Positions 36,080 to 49,399 of a stretch of 64,000 nucleotides of DNA are shown piece by piece. The notes under the pieces are model-generated. The model ran no database searches. It was given only the letters and a program-made list of their open reading frames with translations, and was not told the origin of the DNA. Origin of the DNA: Opisthorchis felineus (taxonomy: Eukaryota > Platyhelminthes > Trematoda > Opisthorchiida > Opisthorchiidae); NCBI GenBank assembly GCA_004794785.1, contig SJOL01009575.1:392854-456853 (forward strand), in the 5' to 3' direction. The number at the start of each line of letters is the position of its first letter. The stretch's first letter is position 1. A program made the translations under genes and the position numbers.

Positions 36080-36784
36080 AATCTCTACTGAAAGTCCCCC
36101 AAAATCTCACAGAAGCGGCAACAGCCAAACTTCTAACCAGATTTGGCGGACATGTCAGCCCAATTGGAAACTTCTATGAAGGTGGTTACTCTAGTTGTTA
36201 CAATAAAAAACAAAGACAAAAATTCAATACATAGTTTTAAACTCTAAATAAGAAGCTGAAGCTATTCAACGCTGTCATAAATTTACAAAAAAAACTCCAA
36301 CCACTCTTAAAGCATATGGGACTTTGAGGAAGCAACGTTTGATATCACACTACCTGTGAGACTGCCGGCCATGTTTTGCGGATTGCAAAAGATTTAATTT
36401 CTCTTGTTTCTGATAAGCCAGATGTCCTGAACGTAAAATTTTATGACCCAGACCGCACAACAAACCACTCGTTTGTTCACTACAGTCATGTGAGAAGTGC
36501 AGTGGACACTTGTGGTAATTTTTTCACATATTTTTTGATCGTTCTGACCATGTGGTAAACAGCTCCCGGATGTTATTCGTAAATTCATCCATATGGCGTT
36601 CACACAGTCTCAGCATCCTTAAGACTTACACCACCAGAACCAGAAAACGACTGCAAATGAGGACAAACTCCACGAACACATGCCCTTCTAGGATTTTTCG
36701 TTTCTTTCTCGGTTATTCCGCCGCCATCTAGTGCACAGCGCAATCGTCATTTATCGACTCGATAAGCACACTTAGCAATTCGGG
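36080..36784. other. Non-coding stretch with one weakly coding-like segment
   Basis: At 36361-36514 an open frame runs about 51 codons between a CTGTGAG (AG at 36359-36360) and a GTAATT (36515), which could be acceptor and donor. The peptide includes VLRIAKDLISLVSDKPDVLN and KFYDPDRTTNHSFVHYSHVR. It looks more protein-like than most frames here but matches no family I recognise, and the polypyrimidine tract is poor. It is described here rather than called as an exon. Confidence 0.4.
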
Positions 36785-36912
36785 TTCAAGCAGAACATAA
36801 AGTTGACGGAAACTCAGGGACCGCGCGTACCTGATGAGCCTCAATACGGGCGAAAAAGACCGTGGGCTGTCGAAGGGTTTTCAGCAAACTTATGAGTAGT
36901 GTATTACGTCTT
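36785..36912 (+). repeat. Hammerhead repeat, copy F (hairpin part)
   Basis: It begins at TTCAAGCAGAACATAAAGTT and ends at AACTTATGAGTAGTGTATTA. The hairpin arms ATAAAGTTG and CAAACTTAT still pair at seven of nine positions, and GGAAACTC faces GGGTTTTC. The body is missing, so this is a 5'-truncated copy. Confidence 0.85.
36823..36868 (+). ncRNA. Hammerhead ribozyme motif, type I, dead cleavage site (copy F)
   Basis: Both core boxes are intact: CTGATGA at 36831-36837 and GAAA at 36852-36855. Stem II is GCCT/GGGC with a 6-base loop (three Watson-Crick pairs and a G-U). However, the six bases after GAAA are AAGACC instead of CCGGTC, which removes stem III and the GTC cleavage triplet. Stem I also has a mismatch (GCGTAC against GTGGGC). 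It should fold in part but not self-cleave. Confidence 0.75.
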
Positions 36913-37039
36913 TACATACAAGGACATCTTACTGAGACGGAAAGACCATCAAAGGATATCATTCACTGTTGTGATTGCACCACCAACTTAGATCCAGCGG
37001 ACTCTTCTGCAGGTCACACATGTGGACCTGATCTGGGTG

Positions 37040-37115
37040 ACGTCCGCGGTAACTCAGCAGGCTAAGCACTCGTTCGGTAAGCGGGGATAACTGGTTTTAG
37101 CCCCGTCCAATTCCT
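37040..37115 (+). mobile_element. tRNA-like SINE remnant
   Basis: TAACTCAGCAGG (about 37050-37061) fits the A-box rule except for one base. GGTTTTAGCCCC (about 37093-37104) is a B-box with two changes. Between them CGTT and AGCG can form a four-base-pair anticodon-like stem. Acceptor and T stems do not close well, so a functional tRNA gene is unlikely. The family is not that of the other SINEs here. Confidence 0.4.
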
Positions 37116-37119
37116 TCGA

Positions 37120-40100
37120 CGTTTCGTTTGCATTACTTCGTCCATTTTCAAGGCCCTTCAAACCCTTGCTTCTTTACATCAGAAGTTTTGTCGTCCCGTC
37201 TTACGAACGAGTAATCCTGGAAAGTTATGCGTGCTCTTGAACTGCATACACATGGATATGCCGAGCAGTCTTTTCGGTGAATGAGCACAGTAGGAACAAA
37301 TTTGAAGTCAGGCAAAAATTGAAAACTGCTAGTAATGCCGTACTGCCCGCATAAGTTATTTTAACCTTGCTTCAACAAGCAGACCGGGAAGCTAAAGTGA
37401 GCTCCTAGCTCCGTGGATTAATTTGGATGAGTCTACAAGAAAGATCTGTCGGTGATTCCTAGGAACCTGTAAAACCGAACAAGACTGAACTGCCATAGGA
37501 ACTATCATTGCATTGCGGTTGTAAAAGACATCAAAATATTTCTGGCAATTTTTTGTAAACGCTGGCCATTAAAAACGGGATTTCCACCGGTTTTATGGGA
37601 TTGCTTTTTATTTACCGGTTTGAATTCTGAAATTTCAGTGATGGGTTTGAGAGAGGGTCTTTTATGCCGTCAATCAAGTTAGCGAAACTTGTTCTTTTAG
37701 CCAACAAAGACCAGACTGATAACCATGTTGATCCTACTGCGTCGGATTCACAAGTGAGTTCGCAACACTGCGAGAACTTAGTGTTCTAAGAACGTCGACA
37801 AAATATACCAGCTAATGCCGAACGGATTCAGGCCATTGAAGCCTATTAAAGATGTCAGATGAAGTTGCATAAATTGGTCACCGGCCCCCCATACTGACTC
37901 TGCGCACGACAATGCGCTACTGGGCTGGTTTCAGAAGGTTACAATCAAACGGCCCAGGACAGCGAGTAAACCAACTGATGCCAACTTATTTTCAAGTGAA
38001 AAACATTTTAAGACAAACTCTTTGAATTGCGTGCAGAGTCCAAGTGAGATATCCGCCCACGGTATTCAACAAGCCCCACACTTAGCACCGCAACGAATCA
38101 GACGAGAATCTCAGCATATGAGCGACCCATTTGTGGGGTATCTTTCATCCCTAAGGAAGAATTCCGAAAAATTATCTCAGGTAGTGTAGCCTGATGCATG
38201 TCACTGAATTAGCTAATGGCAGTCTGTAGGAGGTCAAGCCGTCGTTAGTCGTCCTTACAGGCTAGTGTTACGGTAAAATTTGGGGTTGTGAAGCACCACA
38301 CTTCCATGGGTGATCTGGAACAGTATGGTAAGAAAAATAAGTGTAGTCTTCTGAAACTTTAGATTTCAAACCCTTTTGTTCTTTAACTGAGTTTCTGTCG
38401 CTGCATAGACTCAGTTTCTGGCCATGCCTTTGTGAACAAATATAATTTTTTGAAACAACGTGGGAGGCAATCTGGAAAGTGGAAGCACAGGTCCTACAAC
38501 GATGTGATCAGTGACCGCTTCTGCATCCGTCTGGTGACGTTTGAAGTTCTATGGTGGTTCGTGTAAGTTTATGGTTTTTGACAAAAGGGTCGAGGCTTCT
38601 GAGGATCTTAGCTCAGCCTGGCGGCCTACATAGAAAGTAATGAAAGTGAATTTTCGGGTCATTGCGGTTCACACACAAGGGATGTGTAAATGTGTTTAGG
38701 TCATGAAGCTGGATGCAGCTGTTCCTGAAAGACGTTTCTTGCTGTATGGGACTTACAATGTGGATGAAACAAGATATGTTGTGTATTTGTTTGGTTAGCA
38801 GTTGGTTACCACGCTTAGGAACCACATTTGCGCTCAAGGCAATTAGAAATAATCGTGATATCTCCGTTTGGCTGACGTAAGTGTTACTTGCCGGACGAAC
38901 ATTGCCCGCCAATCTAGAGCCGCAACCAATAATGCAAACCGACCTTCTCCATTGATTCAAGATCTTGGTGCAGTCAGATATCATTCGACCGAATCTAGCG
39001 AGTATGCCTAAATAAGAAACTAACAGATAAAGGGTTACTTCCTACGGCCAGCCATTTCTCGGATGGCCTAGAGATTCATAACCTATGATCGCCTACCCAG
39101 TTTATTGCAGTTAATACACACTCCACCTGCTTAAAATCGAATAAAATAGTCAAAATCTCTATTCCGTCTAATCGAAGCTGATGAAGGAAACGAAGCACAG
39201 CAGCACCCTTCTCTTTCGTTTACTGGATACGTGATCATGGCGGGCATTCCAATCCGACTGGCTTTCATAAAGTAGAAACTTTTGCTGTTCTAATGTTCAA
39301 CTGAATTTCATTACTTGTCTGCTGACGAAAATCCACTATGTTGGCTGAGATAGGGATACACCAGCAACTCCCGATAAAGTTTTGGATTCTCGTGAAAATT
39401 TTTGAAAAGTTTACACACAGCGACCAGATTGTTCGATATTATTGGTACCAAAATATGTGTTTTTGCTCTGACAACTGCATTCATGAGATACAGAGACAGT
39501 TCTCTCAGGGAGAGTTATTCATTCTCAGGATGATGCCTGGTTATGTTACAAGATGCTAGACAATACTGTCGCTTCTGGATTTTGTTCAGCTAAAAAAGGA
39601 GTGACAGCTGAACAATATGCTTTAACCGATACGTCAATGGGCCATCCACACTGCCTTTCATGTGACAAGAAAAGCAAAGATAATCACGCAAAGCAGTCGA
39701 CTGAAAATATCAGCTCTCCTTAGGAAATATCATCCGCAAAATTGGCTGGTTTGACAATAATGGATTAAAAATCACTCAGGATGGGACATTCACATCGCTC
39801 TTAACTCCAAATATTTCGGAAAAAACGATCCAGATATCAATAAACGTACTTTAAATGTTTATGGATTTGTACAGTTCGCAAAGCAATGTGGGCTGGTTCT
39901 GCAAAGTTTGTTTATCCATTCCCATGAAAACAGCACCGTTCCGGAAGCCCACATGATTAACTGCTGATTCGGATTGCAATTGGCGCGACTTACTATAATA
40001 CAGCTCGACTAATTTACCCTCTCAGAAATCGTAGCGAACAATTGACCGATCTCACATAGAGCAATAAAGGTACGTCTGAAGTTGAACTGTCATTTGCAGA

Positions 40101-43100
40101 CGTTCGGGTGAAGTGAAGGGCTTCTGTCGGTGAATGAATAATGCTCATTTGGTTGCAATCGAAATTGTGGACAATTTAATCTGGAGTGATTGTGGCCGAT
40201 GGTCACTCAAAGTGATTTTGATAACATGCAATGTCTTTGGTAGTGAAACACAGTACCTGTAATGCAATGTAAACCTTTTCATCTGGCAAGAATGGCAAAC
40301 TTTTCAGGTCCACCCAAAACTATGCCTAGGGATTTTGGTGTTATTTGTAGATAAGTTAAAATGGGAAGGCAAATCACCTGTTTACTCTAGTCGCAATGGA
40401 TGAATTCATGGGATTTTTCCTAGTTAAAAAAGTTGGTCTTCAACCATCATTGTGAGGAAACACGGGATAGTTCAGAATCGTTGTTATGCGCATTACGGTT
40501 AAAAATATTCAATGTATGTCAATTTTCAGTTCTGTGAGTTTTGTAAAGTTAAGTTAATGTAATTCTTCTTCATTTCATCTATTTATTCACCTGTAATGTT
40601 GTCACTTTATGAGTAAAAATGAGAAATCAAGAGGTCATTTGTGAGGTAACTGAAATAAACGTTTATTCCAGGAGAGAATCTCAGCCATCGAAGAATTTTT
40701 ACCACCTATCAGATTGGATTCTGCCTTCATCTTATGGATATCTATTGAAAAATAGCGTGCAACTCTACAATAATCCCCACTATGAGATTCAGGTTAAGAT
40801 TTCGTGCATAGAAGCAGTCGTATTATCTTCACTTTTGCCCACAATCAACACGCAACCAAGCACTAGTTCAAGGCCAGACTGCTTAGAAAAATACAAACAT
40901 ACTTGTCCTGAACGTTCCTGGTGAACGATTTTATCTCCGAATTTTCAGTGCGGCTAGAATAGAAGCCACAAAATTCAGCGATCAGAGCCTTGACAAAAAT
41001 TAAACTTTTGCATAAAATATAAGGCACGCTACTAGTGTATGTTTTTCTACTGATAACTCACAGTATTCTACATCAGAAAACCATCCATTTAAACTCTGGT
41101 GTTACTTTCGGATCATTGCAAAATGCACCCATTTTTCTATCCGGTTCATCTCATAAAATTGTAGAATAATGTGTCTATAAATCGAATATCCAAGTTGCTG
41201 TTCAGTCTCTTGCAACAGAATGTTCCTTAAACCCGCATTTTTAGTCATCTAACTTAATTGCCTTCTGGGAATCCTTGATTTCCAAACAATTATAAGGCTT
41301 GAGAACTCCGTGTACCCTGATTGAAACCAGTGACGATCAGGCGCTATGAGGTTGGGTTGTCCACGCATGGGAGCATGCCATGCTTCATGTAACCGTTGAG
41401 TTTTATCCAAAGCTTCACGTAATCCTAACCAAAGAAGCGGTAGATGGCATTTTTCCCTGTTGAAGTTAGTCGGCGCAGGATGCATTCAGATTTGGACTGG
41501 GCAAAAACGGATTCTTTGTGATTGGAAATCAAAACACACACCCTTTGGCTAATACGACACATAAGTTTAGGGATCAAAGCTTTACTTACAGTTGTAAACA
41601 GCAAGTGAGCAAGCATGTGCGATGTAATTATGCTTGCTACAGTCATACGTCACACCACAACAAGTAGAGTTGTGAGTAATTTCCCCATTGTCACCTTCTC
41701 TGTAGGTACGACATGCTGATGAGGCTTCAAAAGGATCAATCTGACTAACAACTATTCATATACTCGTGAAACCAAATGGAACTTTTTGAATATTATTCAA
41801 CAGCTTGTTGAATATAGCCATTTAGATAATCAAGAACAAGTAGTAGTGGACAGTTTTTGTTGACTCTAGTTATTCGGTTGGTTTAACGATGACATTGTTT
41901 TCTTGATTTGCCATTAATTACATGGTTGCTTAAATCTTTTCAGCAGCGTATCAACGGACGTAACTTTTTAGGACGCACTAACACGACCTACTTCTCGGAC
42001 ATTAGATGTTTTGTGCTTGTACACAATTGTGAAAACAGATACAGATTTTTAGATTAATTTATTGGTAACAAGAGACTTACGTGCTTTTTGGTCAAAGATA
42101 ATACTCAAGTCAACTTATCGCTAATAGGGGATGTCCTACTCGGAATACTATTCAGAAATCCAAAATGTTTTCCTTTAGGATTAATCAAAACTATTTATCC
42201 ACTTATCATTCCAACTTTTAAACTTCCATTGCGTCAGATTGAGTGATTAGAAACATAAATCATCCGCTAAATAATAGTCAAAGACCATGGTTAACTGATG
42301 AATGCAAAATAAGAGCGGCCGTAAGGGTTTTCTCAGCTAGGAACATAATCGTATACCAACGACTGACATTTCTGCTACCTTGGGGGGTAGAAAGACCGGG
42401 GTTTTCTGCCCAATTTGAGTTACACACAGCATTTTTCTCTTTTAACATAGTTGATACTTAATTAACTCTCCTTTTGGCAGATCACCAAATGGAACCAAGT
42501 TTGAGGAGTTTCTTGAAAGATGTGTTCTGAAAGTGTCTGGATTGGTTGGGACAATGTACTACCAAAATACTAATTTGCGTGCCTGAAACCTTTCTGATTC
42601 ATCTTGACTAGTTAGCTTTACCTGGTGAGAATATTCACTTTAGAAAGGAGTAGCCACAAGAGTTAATTCGAGCGTAAGTTATCGTAGAGGTGGAAGGCTG
42701 AGCGACATATGCTGTCAATTTTGCCTATTGGTACAAGAAAACGGCCTCATCTCGTGCTTGAGAGCCAAATTGAGCACAGATGTAACCGAACAGTTTGAGC
42801 TTTGTGTGGATCCCATTTATTGATGTAGTGGCTTGAAAAGAATGTTTCTGAGCAGACCTTTTATCGGTCAGCTTTAGGGGGTAAAATGATCAAAAGCATA
42901 TGGAAAAGAGGACGCGCAACAATTGATTCCAATACGCAAGCACTCAACATTTTCTGCGCCACTCGGATTAACCAGGACTCGTGGTTTTTGTGGGCTTGCT
43001 AGAACTCCACGCATGTGTTCATGTTTTACGGTTGAGTAGATTGGTTCAGACGGCAGATAGTTGCTGGCCATCAGTTTGGAGCGAATAAGTAGGGGTTCTC

Positions 43101-46100
43101 CACAGCAGCATTCCGTCCATCGTGGTAAATTGCTATGGCTTCAATAAAAGACATTATGTGTCTCTCTGTCACGGCAAGACATGATTTCGCCGGGTCCTGC
43201 CTAGTTTATGGTACTGAGTGACATTCTGTGATGGAAAACAAACGTATCTTTTGGGTTCAGTGATTCGTACTTGTAGTTGTCTCCTAGTTCCGAATATATA
43301 TCGTGTTTCACAATTCCTGTACAGCATTTCATGGACCCAGTCGACTTGACCGTCCATGTGTATGGCAACATATTGTGCATTTGGTGCCCTTTCACCGTGT
43401 TATCGAGTCAAAATTACACTATTCTAGCCTCACTTCAAAGATGGAGATAAAGTCATTCAACTTGCACTATTTCCATCAGAAACGTTCAAGGCAAGTCTGT
43501 CTGTGTTTTTCTTAGCAGTCTGAACTTGAACTGGTGCTTGGTCACATGTTGACCATGAGCATCAACTGCTTTTATGCAAGAAATCCCAACCTGAATCTCA
43601 TCATGGATGTTTGGACAACAAGCATTTCATACAGTCGACGCTATTTTTCAAAGATTTTTCAAGTTTTTCACATATATTTTCAATCCTCATTGTCGCTTGA
43701 ATATTACTGCTGCGTCTACTCAAAAATCCTTAAGTATAGTCTGACTCTTCACTGCAAATAACGCATTAAAATTCTCTTTGGCGTTTTATTATATCTTGTT
43801 TTATCACTCGCCAAAGCAATCTCAAGTCTCCCATCAAACACTTTATAAAGAATGGGAAATGTAGTCGATTTCTCATTGTTATTTCAACTGAAAAACGTCC
43901 TCGCCATTACAAAGTGTCATTTATCTTTGTCATCTAAAAAACGTCTACCTAAAAATGAATTATCCAATTATCCAGCTAAAGCAAATTCAATTTCTCAGTC
44001 TGATTGTATTTTTTAGCTCAAAGGAACAAGCAAAAAGAGGCTGTGTCCAAGATTGTAATCTGATAAGCTAATCCTAAATGGTTTTATTGGATGGCTTGCA
44101 TTTTCAACTTTTCGACGCTGGTGTTGTGGTAAACTTTAAAAGACTCACCTCAGACGATTGTATCCAGAGCAAAAATTGTGACACAGATCAGAGAAAATCC
44201 TGGCCTCAACCTATCCACCCCTGGAATATACGCGCAAACAGTTAATGACTCACCTCTACTCCAACAACTTTTACTCTTTTGGGCGTTAGTAGCATAGCGA
44301 CGTTTTGAAATTCATAGTTCAGCGAGACAAATTTTATTGGAATATCACGCTCCTTAGCTTTATTATTTTTTAAAAAACCATCAGCTCATTGTGCTTCGGA
44401 GCGATCCAACCTTTGGAAATATTTTTCCTAACGCTGTGACGGGTTTTTCCTACGAAACAGGACACTATTTATAACGTCGATGGAAATTATTGCCATCTTA
44501 CAACCCATTTTTCTTCTTAGGCCAACCTCCAAACCCATATATCTATATTTTTCATGTATGGTCCGCAATAAATTTATGCATACAAGCACTCAGATGCAAA
44601 TTAGGGCAGTGTGAGTAGGCGACTTGGCTGAAATTCAATAGTTTTACGCTGTTGAATGGTGTTAAAACAGTTGAGCGCCATGTGGTGTATGATATGGAAT
44701 TTTCTGAGGATAGCCCACGGAAACCAAAACGTCGGATTAAAACAACTTATTCCACAACGCTGTATTTGGACTTTAAAAATCTTGTTTTACACTTTTGTTC
44801 TTTATTGATATGCGTTGCACAAAAGGCCGGTTTGATATCCAATATATTGAGGTTCCCTCCTTAGGAGGACGCCGCACTTGAGCTTACTGTCCAGGTGGCA
44901 GCGTCTTGTTTTGACACTGAGTGGTATATAGTGCATATGATATACCCCTGATACAGAACGTAATCAGACTTTGACCTAAATCTCCAACTCGTCTCAGCCT
45001 TCTAAAAGAAGTTTGTGGCATCAGTAATCAAACGCAAGCGAAAAGCAAAAAATCGCTCTTCCATTACTGGCTTGCCTGAGCTCCACTCAGAGGAAATGAG
45101 CCTCCACCAGAACCAAGATATTCTTGAGTTCTCAAACATGGCACAACCACTAAACACGTTCATTCGGTGGCAAAATTCCATTTTTGTTATGATAATTTGC
45201 TTGTTCACGCCGTATAAGGAAGAAAATTATACCAACCCCATCTACGAATCGCTAATGATTATAGCATGTATATCTTTATAATGCCTCGTTGGATGTCCTT
45301 TGTCGTGTTGTCACTTTCCCGATTTGTTCCACATTTGAAGCAAATAGGAGATAGGCTGAAAATAAATTTTACAAACGGTCAGACAGTTAGCCAATATTGC
45401 TTGCCACCCTCGTGACTCCCTCGGCTGTGGTAATTTTGACGAAACCGGTACATCATCTAATACTGTTTCATAATTGCGTCCGTGCAAAATTGGCCGCAAG
45501 CAACACAGCATCCCATCTCTCCGCAATGATGTTGCCATGCGCGTCGTCAAACAATGCGTAATACTGGTATCAACTGCCAGGACCCTTCCCATTTCCCGCG
45601 GAAAAGCATCCAAATGACAATATACAAATACAATCTACAAATACAACTGTACTTTGTTTTCAACCATTCAACTGATGAGTATGACTGTCATGCCTATTAT
45701 TGCTTTGCACAGTGTACCGTGAATAGTTTGGTAGGACGCGCATAACATAGCACACTTAGTTTCTCCGTTTCTCAATTCATTGGTGGACTGCGTTAGTTAA
45801 GGTCGCGTCGTTCTTCCGAAGCTCGCATTGCTCTCTCACTACACTACTCGAAATGCTAACATGAATAGGGCTTATCAGATTATTAATTCCCCTGTCAAAC
45901 AGAATCAGCTAATGACGAACAACATCAAGTTTGTTGCAGATTTTTGCATAACTCAACGCCACCCATTCACCCTTGATTAGAGAATTTGATGTCTTTTTGT
46001 TCACATCGCACCTCCAGTCACTCAAATTTGAAGAAAACTGGTCTTTCATTTTTTTCATTCAAGTTGCATTATTGCGTAAAACACTTAATGACAAACTCTA

Positions 46101-49100
46101 GTTCAAACCTCCAGCTGAATAAACGTCATACACTCTCCATACTTCAGAATAAATTAAACCGGACATTAGAATCACCCAAGCACCTGACTGCGCAAAATGA
46201 ATACCGTTGCCATTGGGACTAATGGTTTTGTGCAAGTATCAAACCTGAACAGAAACGCAACGGTTTACTGTCTAATTTATCATTAAAGGCCGAAAAATTA
46301 TACCTACCGTCGAGAACACATCTAGGGCACTGAAGAGCGAGGTTGTAGTCACTTAAAGCAAGACCCAAATCCTAAGTCACTGCTTGTGAAGCCTTCGATG
46401 TCATTCAGGTTAGTTTTCCTTGTTTTAGTGTGTTTATTTTTCCCATGATAGCAAGAAGGAACAAAATGTATAGTTTGAACCAATGTGCTCAACACAGCCC
46501 CCTCCTCATAAAGTTACATCGTCTATCAAGTCGCATAAACCACTGCATGTGATGTTCGAGTAGGCAGTCCTCAATCAAGTAGTGTCCCTGGAGGAACTGG
46601 TATTTCTGGCAGCACGTAAAACTTCGGAGACTGTGGATAAATAAACATTCATCTCCAAGCATAATATTTAACTATTTGTCTGTTTATGTCTTTGCAAAGC
46701 AAATGTGAACCAGTTTCTTGATGTTTAAAGACTTCCTGTGGTGGCCGCCAACGTTACAAAGGAGACGGGCAGAAAAGGTGCACAATCCATTAGCCGGCAA
46801 CGGCCTCGGGCTCAAAAGATACCTTGGAATTTAGACGACCGCTGACTTCCGCCTCCTAATCACTCCATATGAATCTTTTGAGCTCAGTATTTCTCCAACG
46901 GATTACTTAGTCGCCCGAAAAACATTCAGGCTTCAAGTTAGAATTGAAAATCAAGGGAAATAAAATCGGATTTTTTGTGAGACGACCTGGTTTAAAATAT
47001 ATTAGTACCTTTGGTAGTTTTTAATCAGAGGGGTCATTTTAGCAGCAAGAACTTTGCTCCCCTAAGGTTTAGCTTTAAAGTGGTGTCACATGAGATCCTC
47101 ATGATGCAAAACTCTTGTCAACAAAGACCAGAAAGTAAGTTGTATGAAATCGAAACAGCTTTATAGCAATACCAAATAGGTATATGAAGAGGTCGAGTAG
47201 GAATTTCTGATCCAAAATTAGAGAAGGAATTTAAAACCGGTTTTCATTTTTATGGCGTAAATTTACTGCTGATTTTCACGTCCTTGGAGGCTAGTCTTCT
47301 AGGCGGACCGCTTGTAGGTGTTTTGGTATTCCGGTTTTGTTCAGAGTGTTCAAACGTCACCATAATGTTACTATGGAAGCAGAGAGTCGTTCTACACGGT
47401 AGGCATATAGGCAAATGATGTTTTTACTAGATAGCATGTTCGTAAAGGATGATCTGCCTATTACTGTCAGGTGTCGTAGTAGATAAAAGACGTTTTGTCA
47501 TCCCAATAAAATCCGTTTCTCAGTGAAAGAGGTTAGTCCTCTCTATTTGAGGGGCTCATCACAATTCATTTTCGGACACACCAGTTTCGAGGACAAGACG
47601 TGTTTGGTTGTGTACCATTTGAACTTGCAGCAACCGTTGTATCCAGGATGCAGAAGCTTGTTATACTTCAAGCCTACATTGTGTCAAAGACGACTGTGTG
47701 TTGGGTGTCATCGGAATGATTAGCCCGTTGCAGGGAAGTCGTTGTTAGCCTGCATTACCAAAATGTCCAAGTTTTACGCACAAATGTGTTTTCCTCTGAG
47801 TTTCCTCACAAACTGGTTGATATATCAGTAAATGATCTGATGAAAATCAGCAGAATTTATTTCACTGTTATTCATGAGTTATTGTCCTTAAAAATATGTC
47901 TCTTAAAACCAAAGCACTCTTGAACGTTGTCCTATATTTTCGGTACAGTCGTTGTAAAATTCTCTTCTTTTTGTCAGCAAACACGTTCAGCTTTTGCATA
48001 ATCAAATTAATGGAAATAATGTCGAGGAGTTATCCAAAGTTAGCTAGAAATTTTCGGGCCAATTTGTACGCACAATTTTCCCTAGTGAAGCCCGATAGCG
48101 GAAAACTCATCAGAGCAAAACAAAGCTCTTTTCTGTGTGCACGACTAGGCATGTAATCGCATTCTAGGTTATCGTGATAAATACCGGAAACATTGTGCGC
48201 ATTTCTGCAGATATATACTTATACGTACACACACAGTGGTGCGAAAAATATCTCATCAAACAAGTTGATCACTTGAGTCTTTCGCCAGTATAATTTTCAC
48301 AAAACCCACAATCATCATGTGATAGTTCACATGAACAAAAGAAAATGAGTGGAAACGGCTCATGCTGTATGAGTGTGAACACTGATCGGTCCTGAGCAAC
48401 TTAAGAAATGATGCGTTGGAACAGTCAAGCCCCCTCAGTGGAGATTAATTTCGATCTCCAAAGAAACGGAATCACACCATTATGACAAGCACTATTGTCA
48501 ATGTGTTTCTCGAAACGTCATCAGTTTTGTTGTACTTGAATGAGGGGCAACAATATAGAAAAAGGAAAAATAACTGCAGGCACTTTTGAGAAACTGGCTA
48601 AAATATCTACGCACACCGGATCTGAAAAACAGCATTATTGCTTTCTGGGAACGTCTGCTACCTTGTTTTGCGACTTTTCACTCAAAATTATAAGACTGGT
48701 TGATCAACATGAATACATTCACTCTGGTGGTAGGTAAGTTTCATGGACGCAGGACCGGTAGAATGTGGTTTAAGAAGCGGAAAGGTGCTTGTCTTTATTG
48801 GGGTAAATAAGATAATTTGGCTGTGGATTGGCTATCTCTCATTGGCTGATGGTTTTGTACATATACCAAGAGGAATAAAAAATCTCACGGAGCTATATGA
48901 GATAGTTTATGTTCATCCGTTCCCACAAGCCCGTTCACAAGTGAAAATCTCACGATTTTGGAGACACCTGCCAGGGCATTTGTGACGCACATGTCTGCAA
49001 AACGGTTTAATTCTACGTAAAGTCAATGTTTCATGCAAAACGATTGTTGTAGCTTAATACAGATGCTTGATTTTCATGACACCTTGATCTAGTATGGTTC

Positions 49101-49290
49101 TAAGAACGAATGTCCCATCCAGTGTTCACAGTTTTTACTTGATTTCGCAGCCGAGTGACTATATCAATATGCCTTGCATCAAGAAAGTTGAAACCAAAAA
49201 GAAGACTGTCATACATGGGTGATTAGGCTGAGTTACCCGTTAAAAACCAGATTAGTGTGAATCTGGGTGCAGGTCGCAATTGTACCCGAT
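37120..49290. other. Non-coding stretch, no gene recognised
   Basis: About 12 kb with no supportable feature. The longest frames are 123 codons on minus (38613-38984), 101 on plus (40619-40924), 100 on minus (45311-45613) and 88 on plus (45015-45281). At about 39770-39960 a frame without a start codon reads GDxNxHxG-like residues loosely recalling a LINE endonuclease, but the match is too weak to call. A small imperfect tandem repeat built on TACAAATACAA lies near 45620-45650. Confidence 0.5.
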
Positions 49291-49295
49291 CTGAT

Positions 49296-49398
49296 TTCGA
49301 GCAGAACGTAAATCCGAGGAAAACTCACACGACCGTGTCCACTTGTTGAGCTGCAAGGAACTGTTAGAGAGTGGTACAGCAAACTTACGAGTGGAACG
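49296..49398 (+). repeat. Hammerhead repeat, copy G (decayed hairpin)
   Basis: TTCGAGCAGAACGTAAATCC, GAGGAAAACTCAC, GTGTCCACTTGTTGAGCTGC, then GTACAGCAAACTTACGAGTG align in order with the consensus hairpin of the family. The first core box is now TTGTTGA, the GAAA box is GGAA, and CCGGTC is absent. It is a strongly diverged, inactive copy. Confidence 0.55.
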
Positions 49399-49399
49399 T

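Noticed and set aside
39770..39965. Frame resembling a LINE endonuclease segment
   Set aside because: Only a few scattered residues fit (Gly-Asp, Asn, His), there is no start codon, and neighbouring sequence shows no other LINE block.
41708..41745. CTGATGAG followed by a short stem II-like stretch near 41.7 kb
   Set aside because: No GAAA box, no stem III and no stem I partner, and flanks do not match either repeat family. Probably a chance octamer.
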